Shown piece by piece: positions 17,869-25,767 of a stretch of 64,000 nt of DNA (its first letter is position 1; each line of letters opens with the position of its first letter). A program made the position numbers and the translations under genes. Origin of the DNA: an uncultured Sutterella sp. (lineage in GTDB: Bacteria > Pseudomonadota > Gammaproteobacteria > Burkholderiales > Burkholderiaceae_F). The notes under the pieces are model-generated. The model was not told where the DNA came from. It was given only the letters and a program-made list of their open reading frames with translations, and did not search any database. The DNA lies in contig CAJMKD010000002.1 in NCBI GenBank assembly GCA_905213905.1, forward strand, positions 62,001-126,000, in the 5' to 3' direction.

Positions 17869-18999
17869 ATGACTTCACTACTCAAGGACGCCGGACGCAT
17901 TGTCGTCAAAGTGGGCAGCGCGCTCGTCACGAACGACGGCCGCGGACTCGACGAGTCCGCCATCGAACGCTGGGCGACGCAGATCGCCGCGCTTCGCGCC
18001 ATGGGCAGGGAGGTCGTTCTCGTGAGTTCCGGCGCCGTGGCCGAAGGCGTGCTGCGCCTCGGCTGGGAAAAGCGCCCATCGCGCCTTTACGAGCAGCAGG
18101 CTGCCGCCGCCGTCGGGCAGATGGGGCTCGTTCAGGCCTACGAAACGCACTTCCGCTCGCACGGGATCGGGACGGCTCAGGTGCTTCTGACGCACCAGAA
18201 CCTTTCGGACCGCGAACAGTATCTCAACGCCCGCATGACGCTCGTCGAGCTCCTCAATCTCGGCATCGTGCCCGTCATCAATGAGAACGATACGATTGCC
18301 ACCAACGAAATCAAGGTGGGCGACAACGATACGCTCGGCGCATTGGTGACAAATCTCATCGAAGCGGACTGCCTCGTGATTCTCACGGATCAGCGCGGCC
18401 TTTATACGGCCGATCCGCGCTCGAATCCGGCGGCCGAATTCGTGGAGAGCGCGACGGCGGGCGATCCGGCGCTTGAAAAGATGGCGGGCGGCGCCGCAAG
18501 CACGCTCAGCAAGGGCGGCATGATCACGAAGATTCTCGCCGCCAAGCGCGCGGCGCGCTCGGGCGCCGGCACCATCATTGCTTCCGGCCGCGAGGAGAAT
18601 GTCCTCGTGCGGCTCGCCGAGGGCGAAGCCATCGGCACGCATCTGAAGCCCGCAGCTTCGAAGCTTCATGCCCGCAAGCAGTGGATCGCCGATCAGCTGC
18701 GCTCGGCTGGCCGCCTTGTGCTCGATGCCGGCGCCGCCAAAGCGCTTCAGGAGCGCCATACGTCGCTTCTCCCTGTGGGCGTCGTTGCCGTTGAGGGCGA
18801 GTTCGTCCGCGGCGAAGTGGTCTCCTGCGTCACGGCCGACGGCATTGAAGTCGCGCGCGGGCTCGTCAACTATTCGAGCGCAGACGCCAAGCGAATCTGC
18901 CGCTGCCATACCGAAGAGATTCCCGAGCGGCTCGGCATCATCGACCGGCCCGAAATCGTGCATCGCGACAACATGGTGCTCGTGGGCGAGGGCCGCTGA
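17869..18999 (+). CDS. proB: Glutamate 5-kinase ProB
   Basis: ProB phosphorylates glutamate in the first step of proline synthesis. The amino-acid-kinase domain shows IVVKVGSALVTNDG (residues 11-24), VLVSSGAVAEG, INENDTIATNEIKVGDNDTLGALV and the GGMITKILAAKRA helix. A C-terminal PUA domain follows from about residue 275 (ARKQWIADQL...GVVAVEGEFVRGEVV). Its 376 residues are typical. proA is not adjacent. It has a normal ATG start after the obgE terminator. Confidence 0.96.
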   Translation: MTSLLKDAGRIVVKVGSALVTNDGRGLDESAIERWATQIAALRAMGREVVLVSSGAVAEGVLRLGWEKRPSRLYEQQAAAAVGQMGLVQAYETHFRSHGIGTAQVLLTHQNLSDREQYLNARMTLVELLNLGIVPVINENDTIATNEIKVGDNDTLGALVTNLIEADCLVILTDQRGLYTADPRSNPAAEFVESATAGDPALEKMAGGAASTLSKGGMITKILAAKRAARSGAGTIIASGREENVLVRLAEGEAIGTHLKPAASKLHARKQWIADQLRSAGRLVLDAGAAKALQERHTSLLPVGVVAVEGEFVRGEVVSCVTADGIEVARGLVNYSSADAKRICRCHTEEIPERLGIIDRPEIVHRDNMVLVGEGR

Positions 19000-19093
19000 A
19001 GGGCGCTGAGGGCGTTCCGCGGCTGAGCGCGCAGAAAGCTAAAATTGCGATCCGCTTTTTTTCGGCAATGTCATTTCAGTTCTTGATTTCATC

Positions 19094-20335
19094 ATGAGTG
19101 CGCCTCAGCCCGTCAAATACGGCTTCCGAGCCTGGCTGCCCATCATCGGCCTCGCCTTTGCCGCCTTTGTCTTCAATACTTCGGAGTTCCTGCCCGTCGG
19201 GCTTCTGCCCAATATTGCGGAGCATCTCAACGAGACAGTCTCCTTTACGGGGCTCGTGATCACGGGCTATGCGTGGGTGGTGGCGGTCATGTCGCTGCCG
19301 CTCACGATCATCACCGCCAAGCTGGAGCGCCGAAAGCTTCTCCTCGCGCTCATAGCGGTCTTTGCGCTCGCGCACTTTGCGGTGATTGTCGCCGATACGT
19401 TCGAGCGGCTTTTCGCTGCGCGCGTCGCTGTTGCGCTGACGCATTCGATCTTCTGGTCGATCATGACGCCGCTCGCAGCGAGAATGGCTCCGCGCGGCAA
19501 GCGCGCGGTCGGCCTTGCGGCCGTCATGGGCGGCACGATCGTCGCGACCGTGCTCGGCGTGCCGATCGGCACGCAGCTCGGCCACATGTTCGGCTGGCAG
19601 GAAGCCTTCTTCATCATCGGCATTGCGGCTGCGCTTGTCTTTGCGCTTATCTGGCTCGTGCTGCCCGAGTGCGTTTCCACGCACGCGGGCTCCCTCAAGA
19701 GCCTTCCCGTCATTCTGAAGCGCCCCGCGCTCATCCAGCTCTACTGCCTCACGGCGGTGACGGTGCTCGGCCAGTACACGGCCTACTCCTACATCAGTCC
19801 GATACTGCAGTCGGTGGGCGGCTTTGCTGATGGCGACGTCGTCACGACGCTCTTCGTCTTCGGGATTGCGGGCATCATCGGCACCGTGCTGAGCTCGAAG
19901 CTCGTCGACCGCTATCCCTCGGGCGCGCTCGTCGCGCCGCTCATTGCCATTTCGGCCTGCCTCTTCCTCATCATTCCCACCTGCCACCATTTCGGCGTTC
20001 TGATGGGGGTCGTGGTGATCTGGGGCGCAGCCATGACGGCCGTCTGCATGGCTTTTCAGACGATGCTTCTCAACGCGGCGCCCGACGCAGCGGACATCGC
20101 AGCGTCGCTCTACTCGGGCATCTTCAACATCGGAATCGGCGGCGGCGCATTCCTCGGCAGCCGCATTCTGAGCGCGAGCGGCTACGAGCCGATCGTCTGG
20201 ACGGGCGCTTCGATTGTTGCGCTCTCTGCGCTTTCGACGCTTTTCGTCTGGTGGCGCACGGGTTCAGCGGCGCTCAAGGGGCCGGCCCCCGCAGAAACGA
20301 AGGCGGGCAGCGCGCCGATCGAGGAAAAAGCCTAA
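19094..20335 (+). CDS. MFS efflux transporter, SotB/AraJ-like (DHA1 family)
   Basis: This is an inner-membrane major facilitator with about 12 hydrophobic segments over 413 residues. The first helix FVFNTSEFLPVGLLPNIAEHL matches the SotB/AraJ group (NTTEFxPxGLL). The A-motif-like loop and RVAVALTHSIFWSIMTPLAARMAP in helix 4-5 also fit sugar-efflux members. It ends with a short Ala/Pro/Glu-rich tail. It lies alone between proB and proS with no regulator nearby. The substrate cannot be read from the sequence; arabinose/IPTG-type sugar efflux is only the family precedent. Confidence 0.82.
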   Translation: MSAPQPVKYGFRAWLPIIGLAFAAFVFNTSEFLPVGLLPNIAEHLNETVSFTGLVITGYAWVVAVMSLPLTIITAKLERRKLLLALIAVFALAHFAVIVADTFERLFAARVAVALTHSIFWSIMTPLAARMAPRGKRAVGLAAVMGGTIVATVLGVPIGTQLGHMFGWQEAFFIIGIAAALVFALIWLVLPECVSTHAGSLKSLPVILKRPALIQLYCLTAVTVLGQYTAYSYISPILQSVGGFADGDVVTTLFVFGIAGIIGTVLSSKLVDRYPSGALVAPLIAISACLFLIIPTCHHFGVLMGVVVIWGAAMTAVCMAFQTMLLNAAPDAADIAASLYSGIFNIGIGGGAFLGSRILSASGYEPIVWTGASIVALSALSTLFVWWRTGSAALKGPAPAETKAGSAPIEEKA

Positions 20336-20427
20336 AATCGATATTTTTCGTTTCGGCGGGTGCCCCAAGCGTGATCCGCCGAATCATTTTCTGAAGAAAC
20401 AACACCAAACACGGAAGCACTGCGATT

Positions 20428-22182
20428 ATGCGAGCTCGCTCCTTTTTTATCTCCACGCTGAAGGAAGCGCCGGCCGATGCCGACGTCGTCAGCCAGCAGT
20501 ACATGATCCGCGCGGGCATGATCAAGAAGCTCGCCGCAGGCGTCTACACCTACATGCCGATGGGTCTGCGCGTCATTCGCAAGATTGAAGGCATCATTCG
20601 CGAAGAAATGAACCGCGCGGGCGCCGTCGAACTTCTGATGCCGATCGTGCAGCCGGCGGAACTCTGGATGGAAACGGGCCGCTGGGACAAGTACGGCCCG
20701 GAACTGCTGCGCATCAAGGACCGACACAACCGCGACTTCGTCATTCAGCCGACGTCCGAGGAAGTCGTCACCGACGTCGCCCGCCAGGAAATCAAGAGCT
20801 GGCGCCAGCTCCCCGTGAACTTCTGGCACATTCAGACGAAGTTCCGCGACGAGCGCCGTCCGCGCTTCGGCGTGATGCGCGGGCGCGAGTTCACGATGAA
20901 GGATGCTTATTCCTTTGACCGCGATGAAGCCGCCGCCGGGATTTCGTACCAGAAGATGTATGACGCCTATCAGCGCATCTTTTCGCGCATCGGGCTCCTT
21001 TTCCGCGCAGTTCGCGCCGATACGGGCGCGATCGGCGGCTCCCGCTCGCACGAATTCCAGGTGATCGCCAATGCCGGCGAAGACGTGATCGCGTATTGCC
21101 CGGATTCCGACTATGCGGCCAACATTGAGCTCGCAGAGGCGAAGTCCGTGCTCGGCGGCCGCGGCGAAGCGACGCAAGCCCTTGAAAAGCGCGCCACGCC
21201 CGGGAAGGAAAAGTGCGAGCTGGTTTCGGAATTCCTCGGCATTGATCTCCTCAAGTGCATCAAGAGCGTCGTCCTCGCTGCAGACCGCACGGACGAAAAG
21301 GGCGAGCCGCTCCCGGCGAAGATCGTCCTCGTGCTCCTGCGCGCAGACCACGAGCTCAACGAAGTGAAGGCCGGCCACATTCCGGAACTCAAGGACGGCT
21401 TCCGCTTTGCGACCGACGAAGAGATCGAGCAGGCCTTCGGCTCGAAGCCGGGCTACCTCGGGCCCGTCGGCCTTTCGGGCGACGTGGCCGTCTATGCCGA
21501 CCTCACCGCTGCCGACATGACGGACTTCTGCTGCGGCGCGAACGAAGAGGGCTATCACTACACGGGCGTCAATTTCGGGCGCGACCTGCCCGAACCCGTG
21601 AAGATGGATCTGCGCAACGTCGTCGAAGGCGACGCCTCGCCCGACGGCAAGGGCACGCTCAAGCTGCAGCGCGGCATTGAAGTGGGGCACGTCTTCTTCC
21701 TCGGCACCCGCTATTCCGAGCCGATGCAGGCGACCTTCCTTGACGAGAACGGCAAGCCGCAGCCGATTCAGATGGGCTGCTACGGCATCGGCGTCACGCG
21801 CGTTGCGGGCGCTGCGATCGAGCAGTGCCACGACGAGAAGGGCATCATCTGGCCCGAGAGCATCGCGCCCTTTGAAGTCGTCATCTGCCCGATGAACTAC
21901 TCGAAGAGCGAAGCGGTTCGCAATGCCGCCGACGCGCTCTACGAGTCGCTCAAGGCCGAAGGCGTCGACGTCATTCTCGACGACCGCGACCTGCGCCCGG
22001 GCGTGATGTTCGCCGACTGGGAGCTGATCGGCGTGCCGCACCGCATCGTGATCGGCGACCGCGGCCTCAAGAACGGCGAGGTCGAATACGCCGACCGCCG
22101 CAATCTCGCTGAAAAGACGATGGTGAAGACCGAAGAGGCCGTCGCCTTCGTGAAGGGTCGCCTGCAGAAGTTCGCGGCCTAA
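20428..22182 (+). CDS. proS: Prolyl-tRNA synthetase, bacterial type with editing domain
   Basis: ProS charges tRNA-Pro. The 584-residue length and layout indicate the long bacterial type. Class II motif 1 lies in the first 80 residues (IKKLAAGVYTYMPMGLRVIRKIE). Motif 2 is FRDERRPRFGVMRGREFTMKDAYSF (about 147-171). An INS editing domain spans about residues 220-410 (including ERGIEVGHVFFLG-type context), and motif 3 contains MGCYGIGVTRVAGAAIEQ (about 450). The anticodon domain starts near VVICPMNY. It lies in the same stretch of chromosome as tRNA-Pro(CGG) at 14.3 kb and proB, probably by chance. Confidence 0.97.
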   Translation: MRARSFFISTLKEAPADADVVSQQYMIRAGMIKKLAAGVYTYMPMGLRVIRKIEGIIREEMNRAGAVELLMPIVQPAELWMETGRWDKYGPELLRIKDRHNRDFVIQPTSEEVVTDVARQEIKSWRQLPVNFWHIQTKFRDERRPRFGVMRGREFTMKDAYSFDRDEAAAGISYQKMYDAYQRIFSRIGLLFRAVRADTGAIGGSRSHEFQVIANAGEDVIAYCPDSDYAANIELAEAKSVLGGRGEATQALEKRATPGKEKCELVSEFLGIDLLKCIKSVVLAADRTDEKGEPLPAKIVLVLLRADHELNEVKAGHIPELKDGFRFATDEEIEQAFGSKPGYLGPVGLSGDVAVYADLTAADMTDFCCGANEEGYHYTGVNFGRDLPEPVKMDLRNVVEGDASPDGKGTLKLQRGIEVGHVFFLGTRYSEPMQATFLDENGKPQPIQMGCYGIGVTRVAGAAIEQCHDEKGIIWPESIAPFEVVICPMNYSKSEAVRNAADALYESLKAEGVDVILDDRDLRPGVMFADWELIGVPHRIVIGDRGLKNGEVEYADRRNLAEKTMVKTEEAVAFVKGRLQKFAA

Positions 22183-22221
22183 AGAGAAAGGCTGCCCGAG
22201 CCGGAAGCAGCGCTCAGAAAT

Positions 22222-22265
22222 GGCGCGCCCCAAGCTTCGGAGACGAAGCGGCGCGCCTTTTCTTT
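22222..22265 (+). terminator. Terminator after proS
   Basis: GGCGCGCC (22222-22229) pairs with GGCGCGCC (22250-22257), with an inner GCTTCG/CGAAGC stem, followed by TTTTCTTT. Confidence 0.8.
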
Positions 22266-22356
22266 GCCGCCTGCGCTGCCGGCTGCCTCGCGGCGGTTCT
22301 GCAAACACGGTTCGCGCCGCTAGGCGCGCAGGCGCCCGGCCAAAGCTCGGCCAAAG

Positions 22357-22393
22357 AAAAGCCCGGAGAGAGCAGCCGCTTCTCCGGGCTTTT
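22357..22393 (-). terminator. Bidirectional terminator after tolA
   Basis: AAAAGCCCGGAGA (22357-22369) and TCTCCGGGCTTTT (22381-22393) form a 13-bp perfect stem with an 11-nt loop. It ends the tol operon and also backs up the proS terminator. Confidence 0.85.
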
Positions 22394-22414
22394 GAAGGTC
22401 GGTTTCTCTCGCGA

Positions 22415-23884
22415 CTATTTGCGGTCTTCGATCGGATCGAAGGAGAGCGTCAGGTCCGAAGGAACCGCCTCGCCCGTGTCCGGTCGAGGGAAGGGATTGC
22501 AGCGGCGGATGGCGCGCTCGATGGCAAGGTCGTACGCGTCCCTGCCCGAGGGCTGCACGCGCTCGAGGCTGTTGGGGAGCTGCTCGCCCGTGGGCAGAAG
22601 CTTCACCTTGTAGATCGCCTGATACTGGCCGCGAACGACGGTGGACGGCACTTCGATTTCGATGAACTGCCGCACGCAGGCCGCCACGCGGGCGCTGTAG
22701 CGAACGAGCGCCGAGCCGCGCAGGCTTCTGCGGTAGTTGCGCGGATCGCCCTTCGTGGTGCCCGAGCGCGTTGCGTTCGGGTCTACCTTGCTCGAGAGGC
22801 GCGCGAGCTCCTGCTCGCGCATCACGCGCGCAATTCGCTGGCGCTCGGCGCGCTCTGCGGCAGCCTTCTTCGCCTTTTCCTCTGCTATGCGCTTCTCTTC
22901 GGCGATGCGCTTTTCTTCCTGCGCCTTCATTTCAGCGGCAATGCGGCGCGCTTCCGCTTCGGCCTTCTCGCGGGCCTCTGCCTCGGCCTTCTCCTGCGCG
23001 ATGCGGGCTTCTTCAGCCTTGCGGGCCTCCTCGGCGAGGCGCTCTTCTTCAGCGAGCCGCGCTTCTTCGGCCTTGCGGGCTTCTTCAGCGAGGCGGGCCT
23101 CTTCTGCGAGGCGCGCCTCTTCGGCAGCGCGGGCGGCTTCCTGCGCGATGCGCTCCTCTTCAGCCTTGCGGCGCTCTTCAGCGAGGCGCTCCTGCGCAAT
23201 CCGCTCCTCTTCGAGGCGCTGCGCCTCGAGTTCGCGCTGTCTTTCAGCTTCAATCGCTTCGGCGCGGGCGCGCTCGATCTCTTCGGCGCGCGCACGCTCC
23301 TGCGCGAGGCGGGCTTCTTCTGCGCGCCGCGCCTCTTCCTCTTGGCGAACCTGCTCTGCGATGCGCTCGGCCTCCACGCGCTTTTGCTCGGCTTCAGCCT
23401 GGGCCTTGGCTTCGGCTTCCGCCTGCGCACGGGCCAGCTCTTCAGGCGTCGGTCCGGGCGGCGCCGGTTCTGGTTCAGGTTCGGGTGCCGGCTGCGGCAC
23501 AGGCTCTGGGGCTGGCTCCGGCTGCGGCGGTTCGGGTTCCGGCGCCGCTTCGGGCGCCGGCTCCGGCTGCGGCGGGGGCGCGGTCTGCGGTTCAGGCGCC
23601 GGCTCGGGTTCTGGTTCCGGCGCGGCATCGGGCGCCGGATTGGGATCGACGGGGAGCTTTTCGGCAACGCCTTCCGGGTCCATGCCGCCCGAGATGTCTT
23701 CGGGGGCCCAGAGTTCGGCGTAGACGGCCTCGTTGCTCGTATTCCACTGCATCGCAAAGAAGAGCGAGGCGACGAGCACCGAATGGACGGCCGCCGAGAG
23801 GACCGCGGCGGGCAGCGTGTCGCGGCGGTCTTCCTTCCGGTAAAGGGCCTTCAGTCGATCCGTTTCGGTCTCAATGGGCTTCAA
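22415..23884 (-). CDS. tolA: TolA, inner membrane-spanning component of the Tol-Pal system
   Basis: TolA bridges the inner membrane to TolB/Pal and helps constrict the outer membrane at division. One transmembrane segment lies at residues 25-45 (AAVLSAAVHSVLVASLFFA). A Pro/Glu-rich stretch (about 70-147) follows. A long Ala/Glu/Arg coiled coil spans about 150-385, built from near-repeats of the heptad-like unit AEEARLAEEARKAEEARLAEE. The C-terminal domain (about 390-489) includes YSARVAACVRQFIEI and AIYKVKLLPTGEQLPNSLERV. The 489 residues exceed the E. coli length, mostly through the Pro-rich and helical parts. The gene ends with TAG, followed by a terminator. tolB and pal do not follow, unlike the common operon. 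Confidence 0.93.
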   Translation of the reverse strand: MKPIETETDRLKALYRKEDRRDTLPAAVLSAAVHSVLVASLFFAMQWNTSNEAVYAELWAPEDISGGMDPEGVAEKLPVDPNPAPDAAPEPEPEPAPEPQTAPPPQPEPAPEAAPEPEPPQPEPAPEPVPQPAPEPEPEPAPPGPTPEELARAQAEAEAKAQAEAEQKRVEAERIAEQVRQEEEARRAEEARLAQERARAEEIERARAEAIEAERQRELEAQRLEEERIAQERLAEERRKAEEERIAQEAARAAEEARLAEEARLAEEARKAEEARLAEEERLAEEARKAEEARIAQEKAEAEAREKAEAEARRIAAEMKAQEEKRIAEEKRIAEEKAKKAAAERAERQRIARVMREQELARLSSKVDPNATRSGTTKGDPRNYRRSLRGSALVRYSARVAACVRQFIEIEVPSTVVRGQYQAIYKVKLLPTGEQLPNSLERVQPSGRDAYDLAIERAIRRCNPFPRPDTGEAVPSDLTLSFDPIEDRK

Positions 23885-23908
23885 AGGGGAACTCCTCGGG
23901 CACGATGG

Positions 23909-24340
23909 CTACTTGGCTGCGGCAGAGCGCTCGATGCGAAGCGAAAGCCCCACGCGGGCGACTTCGGCTTCCTGGAGGCGCTTCATGACGTTCACGACGT
24001 CTTCGTAGCGCACGTCCTTGTCGGCGGCTATCACGACAGGCGTGTCGGGCTTGTCGGCCTGTGCGGCGCGCACGGCGGCAACGAGCCCCGGCATGTCGAC
24101 GGGCGTCATGGTCTTGCCGGTTCGCATGGAAAGCCGGCCGTCCGGGAACACGATCACTTCAATGAGCGTTTCAGGCGCCTTGGAGGCTTTGTTCACGGAG
24201 GGCAGGTTCACCACGCTCGGATTCACGAAAGGCGCGGCTACCATCAGAATCACGACGAGCACGAGCATCACGTCGATGTAGGGCACGACGTTGATCTCCG
24301 CCATGAGTCCGCGGCGTTTGTTGTTGGTTCTCAGCGACAT
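23909..24340 (-). CDS. tolR: TolR, ExbD/TolR-family proton-channel component
   Basis: This small inner-membrane protein, with TolQ, converts proton motive force into TolA movement. A single N-terminal membrane helix contains the conserved Asp (INVVPYIDVMLVLVVILM, about residues 15-32). The periplasmic domain has the VPVVIAADKDVRYEDVVNVM pattern of ExbD/TolR proteins. The length is 143 residues. It sits 6 bp after tolQ and 24 bp before tolA in one operon. Confidence 0.95.
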   Translation of the reverse strand: MSLRTNNKRRGLMAEINVVPYIDVMLVLVVILMVAAPFVNPSVVNLPSVNKASKAPETLIEVIVFPDGRLSMRTGKTMTPVDMPGLVAAVRAAQADKPDTPVVIAADKDVRYEDVVNVMKRLQEAEVARVGLSLRIERSAAAK

Positions 24341-24346
24341 AAGCGA

Positions 24347-25015
24347 TCAGCTCCGGGACTGGCGCTCGAGGATGTTGAGGAATTCCTCGCTGAAGCCGTC
24401 GATGCGGTTCGACAGGCGGCCGACGCGGTTGTTGAAGTAGTTGTAGGCGGCCACGGCCGGAATGGCGGCAAAGAGGCCGATGGCGGTCGCAACGAGCGCT
24501 TCGGCAATGCCCGGGGCCACAACGGCGAGGCTTGCGTTCTCAAGGTTCGAGAGCCCGGTAAAGGCGTTCATGATGCCCCAGACCGTGCCGAATAGGCCGA
24601 TGTAGGGCGAGGTCGACCCGATCGAAGCCAGCATCGGCAGGCCGCTTTCGAGGTGATCCATTTCTCGGGTGAAGACGGCGCGCATGGCGCGCGAGACGCC
24701 GTTCACGGCGTCGCCCGAGCTCTTCTGCTGCTTGAGGAATTCATTCATGCCCGCGGCAAAGATGCGCTCTTCCATGCCGGAGGATTCGCGGTTGCGGTTG
24801 GCCGACTCAAGAAGCTTCGTGAGCTCGGTGCCGCTCCAGAAGCGGTTTTCGAATTCGTCGGTCTGGCGCTGCGCGCGGGAGACGGCGAAGAACTTCCGGA
24901 AGATCACCGTCCAGCTCATGAGCGAGAGCAGGATGAGGATCGCCAGGACGACCTGCACCACGGGACTGGCCTGCGTGATGAGGGTCAGAATGGAAAGGTC
25001 TGCGGTGGAATTCAT
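24347..25015 (-). CDS. tolQ: TolQ, MotA/TolQ/ExbB proton channel
   Basis: This is a three-helix inner-membrane channel protein. Helix 1 is near residues 15-37 (VVQVVLAILILLSLMSWTVIF). The conserved LASIGSTSPYIGLFGTVWGIMNAF stretch (about 128-152) and GIAEALVATAIGLFAAIPAVAAYNYF (about 168-194) are diagnostic. Its 222 residues are normal. It is preceded by ybgC and followed by tolR and tolA. Confidence 0.97.
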   Translation of the reverse strand: MNSTADLSILTLITQASPVVQVVLAILILLSLMSWTVIFRKFFAVSRAQRQTDEFENRFWSGTELTKLLESANRNRESSGMEERIFAAGMNEFLKQQKSSGDAVNGVSRAMRAVFTREMDHLESGLPMLASIGSTSPYIGLFGTVWGIMNAFTGLSNLENASLAVVAPGIAEALVATAIGLFAAIPAVAAYNYFNNRVGRLSNRIDGFSEEFLNILERQSRS

Positions 25016-25065
25016 GGGTGAAACTCGGTTTTTTGAGGAATCGGTGGATTCGGACCCGACGGGGG

Positions 25066-25530
25066 CTATTTTGCGCCTTCCTCGAGTCCGTGCGAGCGCG
25101 CGAAGCGGCTGATTTTTTCGTAAAGGGCTTCGGGCATGGGCACGGGCGTCATGCTCGCGCGGCTGATCGTGCCCACGCGCACCTCGCCCTCGGTGATGAG
25201 TTCGTCGCCGCGCCAGACGTTCTGCTCGAAGACGATGGAGGCGCGCCCGAGCGACTTCACGCGCGTTTTGACGACGAGGTCGTCGTCGAGCTTCGCGGCG
25301 CGGCGGTAGCGAATTGAAACGGATGCGGCCACAAAGAGGAGGCCGTTGGGATTCGTGCGCTCGGCTTCCTGAGAGACGCCGAGCGCTCGGATCAGTTCGG
25401 AGCGCGCGCGCTCCATGTACTTGAGATAGTTGCTGTGGTAGACGATGCCGCCCGCGTCCGTGTCTTCCCAGTAGACGCGAACGGGAAAAGCGCCCATTGA
25501 ATCTTGCATAGGACGGATATCCGACTTCAT
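25066..25530 (-). CDS. ybgC: Acyl-CoA thioesterase YbgC (Tol-Pal associated)
   Basis: This hotdog-fold thioesterase carries the 4-hydroxybenzoyl-CoA thioesterase motif YWEDTDAGGIVYHSNYLKYMERAR near residues 22-45, with the catalytic Asp. It is the standard first gene of the tol operon. The likely start is ATG 25530 (MKSDIRP), with ATG 25509 as an alternative; neither has a strong ribosome site, and the frame is open to 25566. The gene is divergent from the peptide-transport operon. Confidence 0.92.
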   Translation of the reverse strand: MKSDIRPMQDSMGAFPVRVYWEDTDAGGIVYHSNYLKYMERARSELIRALGVSQEAERTNPNGLLFVAASVSIRYRRAAKLDDDLVVKTRVKSLGRASIVFEQNVWRGDELITEGEVRVGTISRASMTPVPMPEALYEKISRFARSHGLEEGAK

Positions 25531-25767
25531 GGAAGAACGGGGGCGTCCGAGACGGGCGCCCCGCAAAGATTCTCGTAGTATAGGTGGGTCGCCCGCGAAA
25601 TCGGCAAAAAGTCGGCGGGCTTACCGCGGTTGAGGCGCGCTGAAACGTTTTGAAGCGATTTTGCCGCCGTTTCGAGGCGCTTCACAGTGATTCCAGGGCG
25701 GCGGGCGCGGCAGACTTGAAGCGGTCGCTTCAGAGCATTGAGAGCGCAGGAAAACGGAGTTTGAAGC

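Noticed and set aside
20332..22308. A 658-codon minus-strand frame opposite proS
   Set aside because: It is an antisense shadow; proS is unambiguous on the plus strand.
22220..24595. A 791-codon plus-strand frame opposite tolA, tolR and tolQ
   Set aside because: Phe/Leu/Arg-rich repeats mirror the TolA Ala/Glu repeats; it is the antisense of real genes.
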